A program made the position numbers and the translations under genes. This document shows, in pieces, positions 32,373 through 40,960 of a DNA stretch of 64,000 nucleotides. The stretch comes from Blastococcus aurantiacus (GTDB taxonomy: Bacteria; Actinomycetota; Actinomycetes; Mycobacteriales; Geodermatophilaceae). The notes below the pieces were generated by a model that searched no databases, was not told the origin of the DNA, and saw nothing but the letters and a program-made list of their open reading frames with translations. The stretch is taken from contig NZ_FNBT01000001.1 of the NCBI RefSeq assembly GCF_900102425.1, forward strand, positions 1 through 64,000, in the 5' to 3' direction. The stretch's first letter is position 1; every line of letters starts with the position of its first letter.

Positions 32373-33466
32373 CCGACCCGACCGAACGCCAGCTGCGCGA
32401 GCTCTTCGCCGCCGACGCCGCGGGCGCGCCCGACGCGAGTGGCCTCACCGCTCTCGCCCTGCACACGGCACGGCGCCGTCGTCGCGCGCGGGCGGCCGCG
32501 GCGGCAGGACTGATCGCCGCTGTGGTGGTCGTCGGAGGCGGGACCGTCGCAGCATGGGACCCCGGAGGCGCCGCGGGCTCCGCCGATTCGGACGCGGCGG
32601 CTCCCACGGGCGTCGGGGCGCTCGCCGGTGACGCCGCCGCGGACTGCGCCGGCGGGTACTCGACCGTCGGGCTCTCTGCCGACCTGACCCGCGAGGGCGC
32701 CTTCGCTCTCGACGGCACCGTCGCGGAGATCGAGCCGGGCCCCGACCTGGGCCCGGAGATGCCCCGCCAGTACGCGACCGTGCGGTTCCGGGTGCACACC
32801 TGGTACCACGGTGGCTCCGGCGGGACGGTGGACGTCCTCCTCGACCCTCCGGACATCGGCTCCCAGACCTCCGACGTGAAGTCCTACGGGGTCGGTACCC
32901 GCCTGCTCGTGTCCGGGCTGCTCACCTCCACCGAGCGGGCCTCGGGTGCGATGACCGTGGACGGGGACGAGGCCTACTTCGGCTTCTCCTGCGGCGCCAC
33001 CCGCTACCACGACGAGGCCACCGCAGCCGAGTGGGCCGCCGTCGTCGCCGGCGAGCTGCCGACGGGTCCTCTGCCGGCCACCGGCGCCGAGAGCTGCACC
33101 GGGTACTCACCCGCCCTCGTGGGTCAGCAGGACGTCGCACTGGACGGCACCGTCATCGAGATCGGCGAGCAGCGCTTCCCCCGGCTGCCGGGAGAGACCG
33201 AGGCCGACGGCTACTTCTCGGTCACGTTCCAGGTGCACGGCTGGTACCGGGGCGGACCCGGCGAGACGGTGACGCTGCACATGGAGTCGCCCTACCTGAC
33301 GACGCCGGAGGGCGACTCCATCGAGACCTACACCATCGGCACCCGCCTCCTCGTCGCCGGCAGGCTGAGCGACGTCGCGGGGCGTGGGCTCATCGCCCAG
33401 AGCTGCGGCTTCACGCGCTACTACGACGAGGCCACCGCCACGGAATGGGCTGCCGCCACGGACTGA
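32369..33466 (+). CDS. membrane protein with two tandem extracytoplasmic domains, probable anti-sigma partner
   Basis: 365 residues. A short cytosolic N-terminus (TERQLRELFAADA), an Arg cluster (ARRRRRARA, 34-42) and one TM helix (about 44-62) give N-in topology. Outside are two copies of one domain: residues 93-224 and 243-362. Both have a Cys-GY start, ALDGTVxEI, VxFxVHxWYxGG, GTRLLVxGxL, a second Cys (208, 346) followed by G-x-TRYxDEATAxEWAA. The paired cysteines (93/208, 243/346) probably form one disulfide per domain. I do not know this domain by name. The cytosolic part is shorter than a classic anti-sigma domain, so the role is inferred from coupling to the sigma gene. Confidence 0.75.
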   Translation: MTDPTERQLRELFAADAAGAPDASGLTALALHTARRRRRARAAAAAGLIAAVVVVGGGTVAAWDPGGAAGSADSDAAAPTGVGALAGDAAADCAGGYSTVGLSADLTREGAFALDGTVAEIEPGPDLGPEMPRQYATVRFRVHTWYHGGSGGTVDVLLDPPDIGSQTSDVKSYGVGTRLLVSGLLTSTERASGAMTVDGDEAYFGFSCGATRYHDEATAAEWAAVVAGELPTGPLPATGAESCTGYSPALVGQQDVALDGTVIEIGEQRFPRLPGETEADGYFSVTFQVHGWYRGGPGETVTLHMESPYLTTPEGDSIETYTIGTRLLVAGRLSDVAGRGLIAQSCGFTRYYDEATATEWAAATD

Positions 33467-33491
33467 CGGCACGGACCGGCGCGAGGAACGG

Positions 33492-33524
33492 CGAAGGCCC
33501 CGACCGGGTGGGTCGGGGCCTTCG
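33492..33524. terminator. bidirectional terminator between anti-sigma partner gene and sigA
   Basis: A 14 bp perfect stem (33492-33505 with 33511-33524, core GAAGGCCCCGACC) and a GGGTG loop lie between convergent stops at 33466 and 33541. Its core is the same as in the pckG terminator. Confidence 0.88.
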
Positions 33525-33540
33525 TGGTTCGATCGGTCTT

Positions 33541-34884
33541 CTAGTCCAGGTAGTCGCGCAGCACCTGGGAGCGGCTGGGGTGGCGCAGCTTGCTCATCGT
33601 CTTGGACTCGATCTGCCGGATGCGCTCGCGGGTGACCCCGTAGACGCGGCCGATCTCGTCCAGGGTGCGCGGCTGGCCGTCGGTGAGGCCGAAGCGCAGG
33701 CGGACGACGCCGGCCTCGCGCTCGGACAGCGTCTGCAGCACGCTCAGCAGCTGGTCCTGCATCAGGCCGAAGCTCACCGCGTCGACGGCGACGACGGCCT
33801 CGGAGTCCTCGATGAAGTCGCCGAGCTGGCTGTCGCCCTCGTCGCCGATGGTCTGGTCGAGGCTGATCGGTTCCCGGGCGTACTGCTGGATCTCCAGCAC
33901 CTTCTCCGGGGTGAGGTCCAGCTCCTTGGCCAGCTCCTCCGGCGTGGGCTCGCGGCCGAGGGACTGCGACATCTCACGCTGTATGCGGCCGAGCTTGTTG
34001 ATGACCTCGACCATGTGCACCGGGATGCGGATCGTGCGCGCCTGGTCGGCCATCGCGCGGGTGATCGCCTGGCGGATCCACCACGTCGCGTAGGTCGAGA
34101 ACTTGAAGCCCTTGGTGTAGTCGAACTTCTCGACCGCACGGATCAGGCCCATGTTCCCTTCCTGGATCAGGTCCAGGAACGCCATGCCGCGGCCGGTGTA
34201 GCGCTTGGCCAGCGAGACGACGAGGCGGAGGTTGGCCTCCAGCAGGTGGTCCTTGGCGCGCTCGCCGTCCCGGGTCACCCAGGTGAGCTCGCGGCGGCGG
34301 GTGATCGGCAGCGTCTCCCCCGCGGCGGCGGCGTCGGCGAGCTTGTGGCTGGCGTAGAGACCGGCCTCGATCCGCTTGGCGAGGTCGACCTCCTCCTCGG
34401 CGGTCAGCAGCTTCACGCGGCCGATGAGCTTGAGGTAGGCGCGGACGGCGTCGGTGGAGGCCGTCATCTCGGCGTCCTTGCGCGCCTTGCGCAGGGCGAG
34501 GGACTCCTCCTCGTCCTCCCACACGAAGCCCGGTGCGGCGGCGTCGCCCTCGGCCTCGGGGGCGTCGGTGTCGTCGTCCTCCTCGACGCCCGCGGGGGCG
34601 ATGGTGACGGTCTCGCCTTCGACAGCCGGATCGACGACGTCGTCGGCGATCGCCGCTGCGTCGTCCACGAGGGGGGCGGGCTCGGCCTTGGCGGCTGCCT
34701 TGGGCTTGGCGGCCGCCTTGGGCTTGGCGGCTGCCCTGGGCTTGGCAGCGGCCTTCGGCTTCGCGGCGGCCTTGGTCTTGGCGGCGGGCGTGGCGGCGGC
34801 CGGTGTCTCGGTCGCGGCCTGGGGTGTGGGAATGATTTCGTCCGTAACGTTCGGGGCCGGCTGGGCGATGTCGGTCGCGGTCAT
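33541..34884 (-). CDS. sigA: primary RNA polymerase sigma factor (SigA/HrdB)
   Basis: 447 residues from the ATG at 34884. Residues 37-68 are a Lys/Ala-rich low-complexity run (repeats of AAAKPK), followed by an acidic stretch and then region 1.2 ([33 protein letters not shown], in pieces). Regions 2.1-2.4 are fully housekeeping: [52 protein letters not shown]. Region 3 ([12 protein letters not shown]) and region 4 end with [19 protein letters not shown]. This recognises the main -10/-35 promoters. The basic N-terminal repeat is a trait of actinobacterial HrdB/SigA and may touch DNA or core enzyme. Confidence 0.96.
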   Translation of the reverse strand: MTATDIAQPAPNVTDEIIPTPQAATETPAAATPAAKTKAAAKPKAAAKPRAAAKPKAAAKPKAAAKAEPAPLVDDAAAIADDVVDPAVEGETVTIAPAGVEEDDDTDAPEAEGDAAAPGFVWEDEEESLALRKARKDAEMTASTDAVRAYLKLIGRVKLLTAEEEVDLAKRIEAGLYASHKLADAAAAGETLPITRRRELTWVTRDGERAKDHLLEANLRLVVSLAKRYTGRGMAFLDLIQEGNMGLIRAVEKFDYTKGFKFSTYATWWIRQAITRAMADQARTIRIPVHMVEVINKLGRIQREMSQSLGREPTPEELAKELDLTPEKVLEIQQYAREPISLDQTIGDEGDSQLGDFIEDSEAVVAVDAVSFGLMQDQLLSVLQTLSEREAGVVRLRFGLTDGQPRTLDEIGRVYGVTRERIRQIESKTMSKLRHPSRSQVLRDYLD

Positions 34885-35131
34885 CGTCGCCTCTCGTGAC
34901 GGGATCGGACGGCGTCGCGAGAACCTGCAGTCCTTGCGGAGAGGCCGGCACGTGCACGACGGGGAGCCGGGCACGCGCTGAGGATGGAGAGCGGATGTCC
35001 GGCGGGACCGGCCTGTTCGGCGCGTTCCCGGGGACGACATGCCATTTTAGCCCTCGCCGTCCGCCGGTGCTGGAACCCGTCCGCGGAGCCGACCCGTCGG
35101 GGTGGGGTGACGGCGCCCCCGACCGCCCTGG

Positions 35132-36004
35132 TCAGGTGCCGATCTCCGTCCGGACGGCGTACAGCTCGGGGAAGAACGTGAGGTCCAGCGCACGCCTCAG
35201 GAACCCCACGCCTGACGAACCACCGGTCCCGGTCTTCGCCCCGATGGTCCGCTGCACTGTGAGCAGGTGCCGGAACCGCCACAGCTGGAAGTTGTCCTCG
35301 ATGTCGACGAGGCTCTCGCACGCCTCGTACACGCCCCAGGGGGTCTCGGTGGACTCGTAGATGCGCCGGAAGACCGGCACGAGCCCGGCCTCGAACCGCC
35401 ACGGCTCGCGGACGTCGCGGCTGAGCACGCTCTCGGGGACGTCCAGGCCGGTGCGGCCCAGCAGCCGCAGGAACTCGTCGTAGAGCGTGGGCGCCTCCAG
35501 CAGCTCGGCCAGCAGCTGCCGGGCCGCGGGCTCGCCCTCGAAGACCTGCAGCATCGCCCCGTTCTTGTTGCCGAGGACGAACTCCACGGCCCGGTACTGG
35601 TGCGACTGGAACCCCGACGCGTTGCCCAGGGCGCCGCGGAACTCGGCGTACTCCCGCGGGGTGAGCGTGGCCAGCACCGACCACTGCTCGGTGAGCGTGC
35701 GCTGGATGTTCTTGACCCGGGCCAGGCACTTGAGCGCCTGGTCGAGCCCGTCCGCGGCGAGGTAGCGCCGGGCTGCCATCAGCTCGTGCAGCACGAGCTT
35801 CAGCCAGAGCTCGCTGGTCTGGTGCTGGACGATGAAGAGCAACTCGTCGTGGTGCTCGGGGCGGCTGCGGGGATGCTGCGCGCCGAGCAGCCGGTCCAGG
35901 CCCAGGTAGCCGCCGTAGCTGCTGTCGGGGGCCAGATCGGTCCGGATGGACTCCTCCAGCGCGCGCTCGGCGCGGCCGTCGTCGTCGTCGGGATCGGTCG
36001 CCAT
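35132..36004 (-). CDS. kynA: tryptophan 2,3-dioxygenase
   Basis: 290 residues. The all-helical heme dioxygenase is easily recognised: YGGYLGLDRLLGAQHP, the substrate/heme-side HHDELLFIVQHQTSELWLKL, GNASGFQSHQYRAVEF, and the heme-ligand helix near NFQLWRFRHLLTVQRTIGAKTGTGGSSG, given in pieces (His of RFRHLL). It opens the tryptophan ring to N-formylkynurenine, the first step of the kynurenine route. The other kynurenine genes are not in this window. It reads toward sigA, about 250 bp apart, and is divergent from mqo. Confidence 0.95.
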   Translation of the reverse strand: MATDPDDDDGRAERALEESIRTDLAPDSSYGGYLGLDRLLGAQHPRSRPEHHDELLFIVQHQTSELWLKLVLHELMAARRYLAADGLDQALKCLARVKNIQRTLTEQWSVLATLTPREYAEFRGALGNASGFQSHQYRAVEFVLGNKNGAMLQVFEGEPAARQLLAELLEAPTLYDEFLRLLGRTGLDVPESVLSRDVREPWRFEAGLVPVFRRIYESTETPWGVYEACESLVDIEDNFQLWRFRHLLTVQRTIGAKTGTGGSSGVGFLRRALDLTFFPELYAVRTEIGT

Positions 36005-36243
36005 GCCCGCACGCTAGCCCTCCCGGCCCGGCGGGCCGCCCCTCCTCCGGAAGGGGACGCCGACGCCGGGCATGCGCGGGCCGTCGCCGGGGAATCACCT
36101 CCGCGTCGGGCCCGCGGGGACGCCGCCGCCCCGGAGGCGACATAGCTCACACCGCGGTGGCTTCGTGTTCACGGCGGTTTCGGCCGACCATCTAGGGTGG
36201 CGCGCTTCCGGGCGCCCTCCCCCGGTAGGCCAGAGAGGCAGAA

Positions 36244-37746
36244 GTGACTTCGGATCACGGCGTAGTAGCTGACAGCGCGAACCCCGACGTGGTGCTGGTG
36301 GGTGGCGGCATCATGAGCGCCACCCTCGCCGCGCTGTTCGGCATCGTCGCGCCCGACTGGTCGGTGACGGTGTTCGAGGCCGGACCCGCGCTGGCCGGCG
36401 AGAGCTCGGACGCCTGGAACAACGCCGGCACCGGTCACTCCGCCCTGTGCGAGCTGAACTACACCCCTGCCGGACCTGACGGCCGGGTGGACGCGTCCAA
36501 GGCCGTCGGGATCAACGAGCAGTTCCAGGTCTCCCGGCAGTTCTGGTCCCACCTGGTGCGCCGCGGCATGACCGCCTCGCCCAGGGACTTCATCTCCCCG
36601 GTGCCCCACGTCAGCTTCGTCACCGGCGACGAGGGCCGTCGCTACATGCGCAACCGCTACTCCGCGCTCAAGGCCGAGCCGCTGTTCGGCGAGCTCGAGC
36701 ACACCGAGGACCCCGCGGAGCTCGCCCGGTGGATCCCGCTCGTCATGGCCGGCCGGGACCCGGAGCAGGCCGTCGCGGCCACCCGCTCGATCGCCGGCAC
36801 CGACGTCAACTTCGGCGCCCTGACCAAGCTGCTGCTCGCGGACGCCGAGAACCGCGGCGTCGCGGCGCACACCCACCAGCGCGTCGAGGAGATCGAACGG
36901 GAGACCGACGGCCGCTGGAAGGTCACCGTCCGCGACACCCGGTCGGGCGAGCCGCGCACGGTCCGCGCCCGCTTCGTGTTCGTCGGCGCCGGCGGCGGCG
37001 CCCTGCCGCTGCTGCAGCGCACCGGCATCCCGGAGATCGCCGGCTTCGGCGGCTTCCCGGTGAGCGGCATGTTCCTGCGCACCACCTCGCAGGAACTGGT
37101 CCGCATGCACCAGGCCAAGGTCTACGGCCAGGCGGCGGTGGGCGCTCCCCCGATGTCGGTGCCGCACCTGGACCTGCGCCTGATCGACGGCGAGCACTCG
37201 CTGCTGTTCGGCCCCTATGCCGGCTTCTCGCCCAAGTTCCTCAAGGCCGGATCGATGTTCGACCTGCCGCTGAGCGTGCGCCCCAACAACCTCGGCTCGA
37301 TGCTCGGCGTCGCCCGCACCGAGCTGGCGCTCACCAAGTACCTCATCAAGGAGCTGCTGCAGTCCCGCGCGGCCCGCCACCGCACCCTGCAGGGCTTCGT
37401 GCCGGAGGCCGAGGAGCACGACTGGGACATGATCACCGCAGGGCAGCGCGTCCAGGTGATCAAGCGGGACCCGTCCACCAGCAAGGGCATGCTGCAGTTC
37501 GGCACCGAGCTGATCGTCGGCGCCGACGGCACCATCGCCGGCCTGCTCGGGGCCTCCCCCGGCGCGTCGACGGCCGTGGCGGCGATGCTGACGCTCCTCG
37601 AGCGCTGCTTCCCCGACCGGACCCAGGCTTGGCGCCCGCTGATCCAGGAGGCGATCCCCTCCTACGGCCACAAGCTGTCGGAGGAGCCCGAGCTCCTCGC
37701 GCAGGTGCGCAAGGACACGATGGAGACCCTCGAACTCGACGGCTGA
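36244..37746 (+). CDS. mqo: malate:quinone oxidoreductase
   Basis: 500 residues from a GTG with AGAGAGG a few bases before. FAD-binding [18 protein letters not shown] at the start, then [20 protein letters not shown] (the Mqo signature), [44 protein letters not shown] and [12 protein letters not shown]. Membrane-associated FAD enzyme that oxidises malate to oxaloacetate and passes electrons to quinone, in place of or beside NAD malate dehydrogenase. Lengths and motifs agree with Corynebacterium Mqo (500 aa). Functional link to pckG five kilobases away through oxaloacetate. Confidence 0.96.
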   Translation: MTSDHGVVADSANPDVVLVGGGIMSATLAALFGIVAPDWSVTVFEAGPALAGESSDAWNNAGTGHSALCELNYTPAGPDGRVDASKAVGINEQFQVSRQFWSHLVRRGMTASPRDFISPVPHVSFVTGDEGRRYMRNRYSALKAEPLFGELEHTEDPAELARWIPLVMAGRDPEQAVAATRSIAGTDVNFGALTKLLLADAENRGVAAHTHQRVEEIERETDGRWKVTVRDTRSGEPRTVRARFVFVGAGGGALPLLQRTGIPEIAGFGGFPVSGMFLRTTSQELVRMHQAKVYGQAAVGAPPMSVPHLDLRLIDGEHSLLFGPYAGFSPKFLKAGSMFDLPLSVRPNNLGSMLGVARTELALTKYLIKELLQSRAARHRTLQGFVPEAEEHDWDMITAGQRVQVIKRDPSTSKGMLQFGTELIVGADGTIAGLLGASPGASTAVAAMLTLLERCFPDRTQAWRPLIQEAIPSYGHKLSEEPELLAQVRKDTMETLELDG

Positions 37747-37945
37747 CCGGCCGTCGGGGACGGGGGCTACCGCCCGGAGCCCCGAGCAGGGTAGGGTTCT
37801 CCTCGGTCGCTGTTGTACCTCTGCTCGTTCTCGAACGTCCGCAGTCGTCTCTGCCCTGACGTTCCTCTCGGTCCTGCCGGTCGGTGCGGCGGCCCCGGAT
37901 CAGCGAGTGCCGATCCGGTCACCCCCAGCACGGAAGAAGATCGAC

Positions 37946-38149
37946 ATGGCTCAGGGCACTGTGAAGTGGTTCAACGCGGAGAAGGGCTTCGGGTTCATCG
38001 CCCAGGACGGCGGCGGCGCCGACGTCTTCTGCCACTACTCCGCCATCGTCAGCGACGGCTACCGCTCGCTCGACGAGGGCCAGCAGGTCGAGTTCGACGT
38101 CACGCAGGGCCAGAAGGGCCCCCAGGCGGAGAACGTTCGCCCCATCTGA
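37946..38149 (+). CDS. cspA: cold-shock domain protein
   Basis: 67 residues. Single cold-shock OB fold with both RNP motifs: KGFGFIAQD and DVFCHYSAI, and the usual [12 protein letters not shown] start. The RNP2 Phe pair is kept as VFCHY. Binds single-stranded RNA/DNA. About 200 bp of leader precede it; a long 5' UTR is normal for this family, but I do not see a cold-box I can defend. The ribosome site is weak to moderate (GGAAGAAGA). Ends at the hairpin at 38168-38200. Confidence 0.95.
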   Translation: MAQGTVKWFNAEKGFGFIAQDGGGADVFCHYSAIVSDGYRSLDEGQQVEFDVTQGQKGPQAENVRPI

Positions 38150-38167
38150 TCTGAACTGATCCCCGCC

Positions 38168-38200
38168 GGGGGTCACGGCGCTTCGTGCGCCGTGGCCCCC
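38168..38200 (+). terminator. terminator after cspA
   Basis: A 14 bp stem with one G-T pair (GGGGGTCACGGCGC against GCGCCGTGGCCCCC) closes a TTCGT loop, 18 bp past the csp stop. It lies between convergent genes and may serve both. Confidence 0.85.
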
Positions 38201-38219
38201 GTCGGCGTTCCACGCGGTC

Positions 38220-38660
38220 CTACAGGCTCACGGCCACCGTCGCGGCCAGCTCGCGCACGGCGTCCAGGTCGGCCGGCGAGCCCGCTCCGGTGAGGCTCAG
38301 CGGCGCCGCGACCTGCTTCCAGCGCAGCGCCCCGGTGATCCGCCCGATGGCGGTCAGCGCGCCCGCGGTGTCGTCGTTGCCGTGCACGTAGACGCCGTAG
38401 GGCAGCCCGACCGTGGCGTCCAGGCACGGGTAGTAGACCGTGTCGAAGAAGTGCTTGAGCGCCCCGGACATGTATCCGATGTTCGCCGGTGTGCCGAGCA
38501 GCACCCCGTCAGCGGCGAGCACGTCGGCCGGACCGGCCGACAGCGCCGGCCGCAGCACCAGCTCCACCTCCTCGACGAGGGCCGCGCCCTCCTTCACCGC
38601 CTCGAGCACCGCCTGCAGGGCGGGCGAAGGCGTGTGGTGGACGACGATCAGGCGAGGCAT
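38220..38660 (-). CDS. flavodoxin family / NADPH-dependent FMN reductase-like protein
   Basis: 146 residues from the ATG at 38660. MPRLIVVHHTPSPALQAVLEAV has the flavodoxin P-loop-like HHTPSPAL that binds the FMN phosphate. DGVLLGTPANIGYMSGALKHFFDTVYYPCL is the WrbA/flavodoxin-type GTPxxxGxxSGxxKxFxD core (about 50-80), and YVHGNDDTAGAL follows. Electron carrier or small flavin reductase; partner unknown. Same strand as, and 7 bp after, the Mug gene, so probably one transcript. Confidence 0.85.
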   Translation of the reverse strand: MPRLIVVHHTPSPALQAVLEAVKEGAALVEEVELVLRPALSAGPADVLAADGVLLGTPANIGYMSGALKHFFDTVYYPCLDATVGLPYGVYVHGNDDTAGALTAIGRITGALRWKQVAAPLSLTGAGSPADLDAVRELAATVAVSL

Positions 38661-38667
38661 GCGCGGA

Positions 38668-39246
38668 TCATCCCGCACCCTCGTCCGCCCCTCCCCCGGC
38701 CGCTCCCCGCAGCTCCCCGTACAGCCGGGCGAGGTCGGGCAGCTGGAAGTGCGCGTTGAGCCCGCTCGGATTCGGCACCACCCAGGTGCGCGCGCCCCCG
38801 ATCTGCTCCGGCTGCCTCCCCAGGCCGGCACGCGGGCGCTCGAAGGCCAGCCGGTAGGCGCCGATGCCCAAGACGGCGAGCACTCCCGGCCGGTACCGGG
38901 CGACCAGCTCCGCCAGGGCTGCTGCGCCGGCGGTCAGCTCCTCGCGACCCAGCTCCGCCGCCGTCCGGGTCGGGCGGTCGACGAGGTTGGTCACCCCGAG
39001 CCCGTACCGGGGCAGCTCGCGGTCCTCGTCAGGGGTCAGCCGCCGCGGGGTGAGCGCGGCGAGGTGCAGCGCCGGCCAGAAGCGGTTGCCGGGGCGGGCG
39101 AAGTGGTGCCCGCGCTCGGCCGACATCAGCGAGGGGTTGATCCCGCAGAACAGCACGTCGAGGCCGGGCGCGACGACGTCGGGCAGCGGCTTGCCGGGCG
39201 GTGACCCGGCAGGCGGCGGTTCGGCGGGGAGCGGTTCGGCGGGCAC
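38668..39246 (-). CDS. mug: mismatch-specific uracil-DNA glycosylase (Mug)
   Basis: 192 residues. Motif 1 GINPS (35-39) with the catalytic-type Asn, and motif 2 VVPNPSGLNAHF near residues 155-166 define the Mug/TDG family. GHHFARPGNRFWPALHLAAL lies between them as usual. It removes U or ethenocytosine opposite G. The first 20 residues are a Pro/Ala repeat (PAEP-LPAEP-PPAG) and may not be translated; an internal start at about residue 24 would still keep the fold. Confidence 0.9.
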   Translation of the reverse strand: MPAEPLPAEPPPAGSPPGKPLPDVVAPGLDVLFCGINPSLMSAERGHHFARPGNRFWPALHLAALTPRRLTPDEDRELPRYGLGVTNLVDRPTRTAAELGREELTAGAAALAELVARYRPGVLAVLGIGAYRLAFERPRAGLGRQPEQIGGARTWVVPNPSGLNAHFQLPDLARLYGELRGAAGGGADEGAG

Positions 39247-39269
39247 GGCCCGATCCTCCGCCCGGCAGC

Positions 39270-40097
39270 TCAGCTGGGCAGCGATCCCCGGGCGACCACG
39301 TCGGTCGTCGGCGCCTCGGGAGCGGTGTCCCCTGGTTCGACGGTCAGCCCGTAGCTCGGGAAGTCGTCCGCGCCCTCGACCTCCAGGGTGCTCAGCTCCA
39401 GCCCCGACCCGGCGACGTCGAAGGTCCCCAGCGCCTTGGGCGTCCCCTGCTCCAGCCCCCAGAGCACGTAGTTCTCGGCATCGCGGTCGTTGGGCTCGAG
39501 CGCGTGGCTGACCACCTGCACGCCGTCGTCGCGGGCCAGCAGGGTGGCCACCGTCCGGCCGTCGTCGCCGGCGACCGGGACGACCGTCGCCGGGCCCGGG
39601 CGCAGCAGCTCCTCGAGCATCGCCGCCTCCGCGGCAGCGGCATCGCGCGCCTCGTTGCGGTCGTCCACGAGCACGACCGTCCAGCCGCCGAGGCCCACGA
39701 CCGCGGCCACCGCGGCCGCCACGAGCACCGACGTCCAGCGGCGGCGCGGCACCGGTACCGCAACCGGCGCGGGCTCGGGCGCGGGCGGCGCGGGGCGGGC
39801 AGCGGTCCGCGGAGCGGCCGTCACCGGCAGCTCCGCGGACCCGTCCTGCGGGGTGCGGGCCACTTCGGCCCGCAACCGCTCGCCAAGCCCGGGCGGCGGC
39901 TCGGCGGACGGCGTGGCGGTGGCGAGGTCGGCCATCACCTCGGTGGTGTCGTCGACGACCTGGCGGCAGCGTGCGCAGTCCGCCAGGTGCGGGAGGAACG
40001 CGTCGGCGTCCTCCGGCTCCAGGGCGTGCAGCGCCCAGCCGACCGCCAGCTCCTCGAAGCCCTCGTCGTGGCCGGGACCCGGCCGGGTCGTGCTCAT
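39270..40097 (-). CDS. rskA: anti-sigma factor, RskA-like
   Basis: 275 residues. The N-terminal zinc anti-sigma domain has H37-x3-C41-x2-C44 (HLADCARC). A Pro/Ala linker leads to one TM helix (about 121-141, SVLVAAAVAAVVGLGG). The outer RskA domain contains AMLEELLRPG, VPVAGDDGRTVATLLARDDG, YVLWGLEQGTPKALGTF and SYGLTVEPGDTAPEAPTTDVV, split for length, ending in the family's 'GSLP' tail. It holds SigK in the cytosol and is cleaved by Rip/S2P-type proteolysis in mycobacteria. Its start overlaps the sigma stop (ATGA). Confidence 0.9.
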   Translation of the reverse strand: MSTTRPGPGHDEGFEELAVGWALHALEPEDADAFLPHLADCARCRQVVDDTTEVMADLATATPSAEPPPGLGERLRAEVARTPQDGSAELPVTAAPRTAARPAPPAPEPAPVAVPVPRRRWTSVLVAAAVAAVVGLGGWTVVLVDDRNEARDAAAAEAAMLEELLRPGPATVVPVAGDDGRTVATLLARDDGVQVVSHALEPNDRDAENYVLWGLEQGTPKALGTFDVAGSGLELSTLEVEGADDFPSYGLTVEPGDTAPEAPTTDVVARGSLPS

Positions 40098-40729
40098 CGG
40101 GTGCTCCCGTCCGTCGGCGCGGCCGCTCCCCGGCCCTCGCCGGCGGCTCCGCCGCTGCCTGCCAGCTGCGTCTTCAGCTTCCGCATTCCCGACAACATCC
40201 GTGTCTTCACCGTGCCCAGCGGCACACCGGTCAGGGCGGCCACCTCCCGCTGCGTGTAGCCGCCGTAGTACGCCAGCGCGAGCGCCTCGCGCTGCGGGGC
40301 GGGCAGCTCGCCCAGGGCCGCGCGGACCTGCTCGGAGACCACCCGGTCGACGGCCTGCTCCTCGGCGTCGCGGGTCGCGGTCGGCGCGCTCAGCGCCATG
40401 TCGTCCTCCGCCCGGCGGCTGCGGCGCCGGTGCCCTTCCTCGCGCCGCACGGCGTCCACCGCCTTGTGGTGCACCATGGCCAGCAGCCAGGAGGAGACGC
40501 CGGCGCGGGCGGCGTCGAAGGCGCCCGGGTTGCGCCACACCGACAGGAAGACCTCCTGGACGACGTCCTCGGCCAGCCCGTCGTCGAGCAGGATGCGCCG
40601 GGCCAGCGAGAATGCCTGCCGGCCGAACAGCTCGTAGAGCTCGTCGACGGCGCCCCGGTCCCCCGCCCGGATGCGGACCAGCAGCGCCGCGGCGGCCGGG
40701 TTCTCCGGCCGGCGTGCCGGTTCGTCCAT
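40094..40729 (-). CDS. sigK: ECF sigma factor, SigK-like (ECF19)
   Basis: 211 residues from the ATG at 40729. Region 2: ALLVRIRAGDRGAVDELYELF, RRILLDDGLAEDVVQEVFLSVWRN, SSWLLAMVHHKAVDAVRREEGHR; region 4: LPAPQREALALAYYGGYTQREVAALTGVPLGTVKTRM. The order and the RskA-type neighbour place it in the SigK/ECF19 group. A GTG at 40813 would add 28 residues without homology-like content. Likely autoregulated from the 230 bp divergent region upstream, as is usual for these pairs. Confidence 0.9.
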   Translation of the reverse strand: MDEPARRPENPAAAALLVRIRAGDRGAVDELYELFGRQAFSLARRILLDDGLAEDVVQEVFLSVWRNPGAFDAARAGVSSWLLAMVHHKAVDAVRREEGHRRRSRRAEDDMALSAPTATRDAEEQAVDRVVSEQVRAALGELPAPQREALALAYYGGYTQREVAALTGVPLGTVKTRMLSGMRKLKTQLAGSGGAAGEGRGAAAPTDGSTR

Positions 40730-40960
40730 GATCGCCACGGTATCCGGCGATCGTTCCCACGCGGCGCCCGGAGCGCGGGCCACGAGCAGATCGGTGCCTG
40801 CCGATGCGCGCACGGGCTCCTCCTCGTGGTCGGTCGTCGGTCTCTCGAGCAGCATTCGTGTCCGGGGCCCGATCGGTTCATCCGTGCCGGCAGGTCCGCC
40901 CCGGCATCGGTGACCCCGGTCGACCGGGCCCGCCGGGCGCGCGTCGGGAAGGATGTGGCG

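Noticed and set aside
40730-40813. Longer SigK start at GTG 40813
   Set aside because: The added 28 residues (VRASAGTDLLVAR...) have no sigma-like content and homologues begin near MDEPA.
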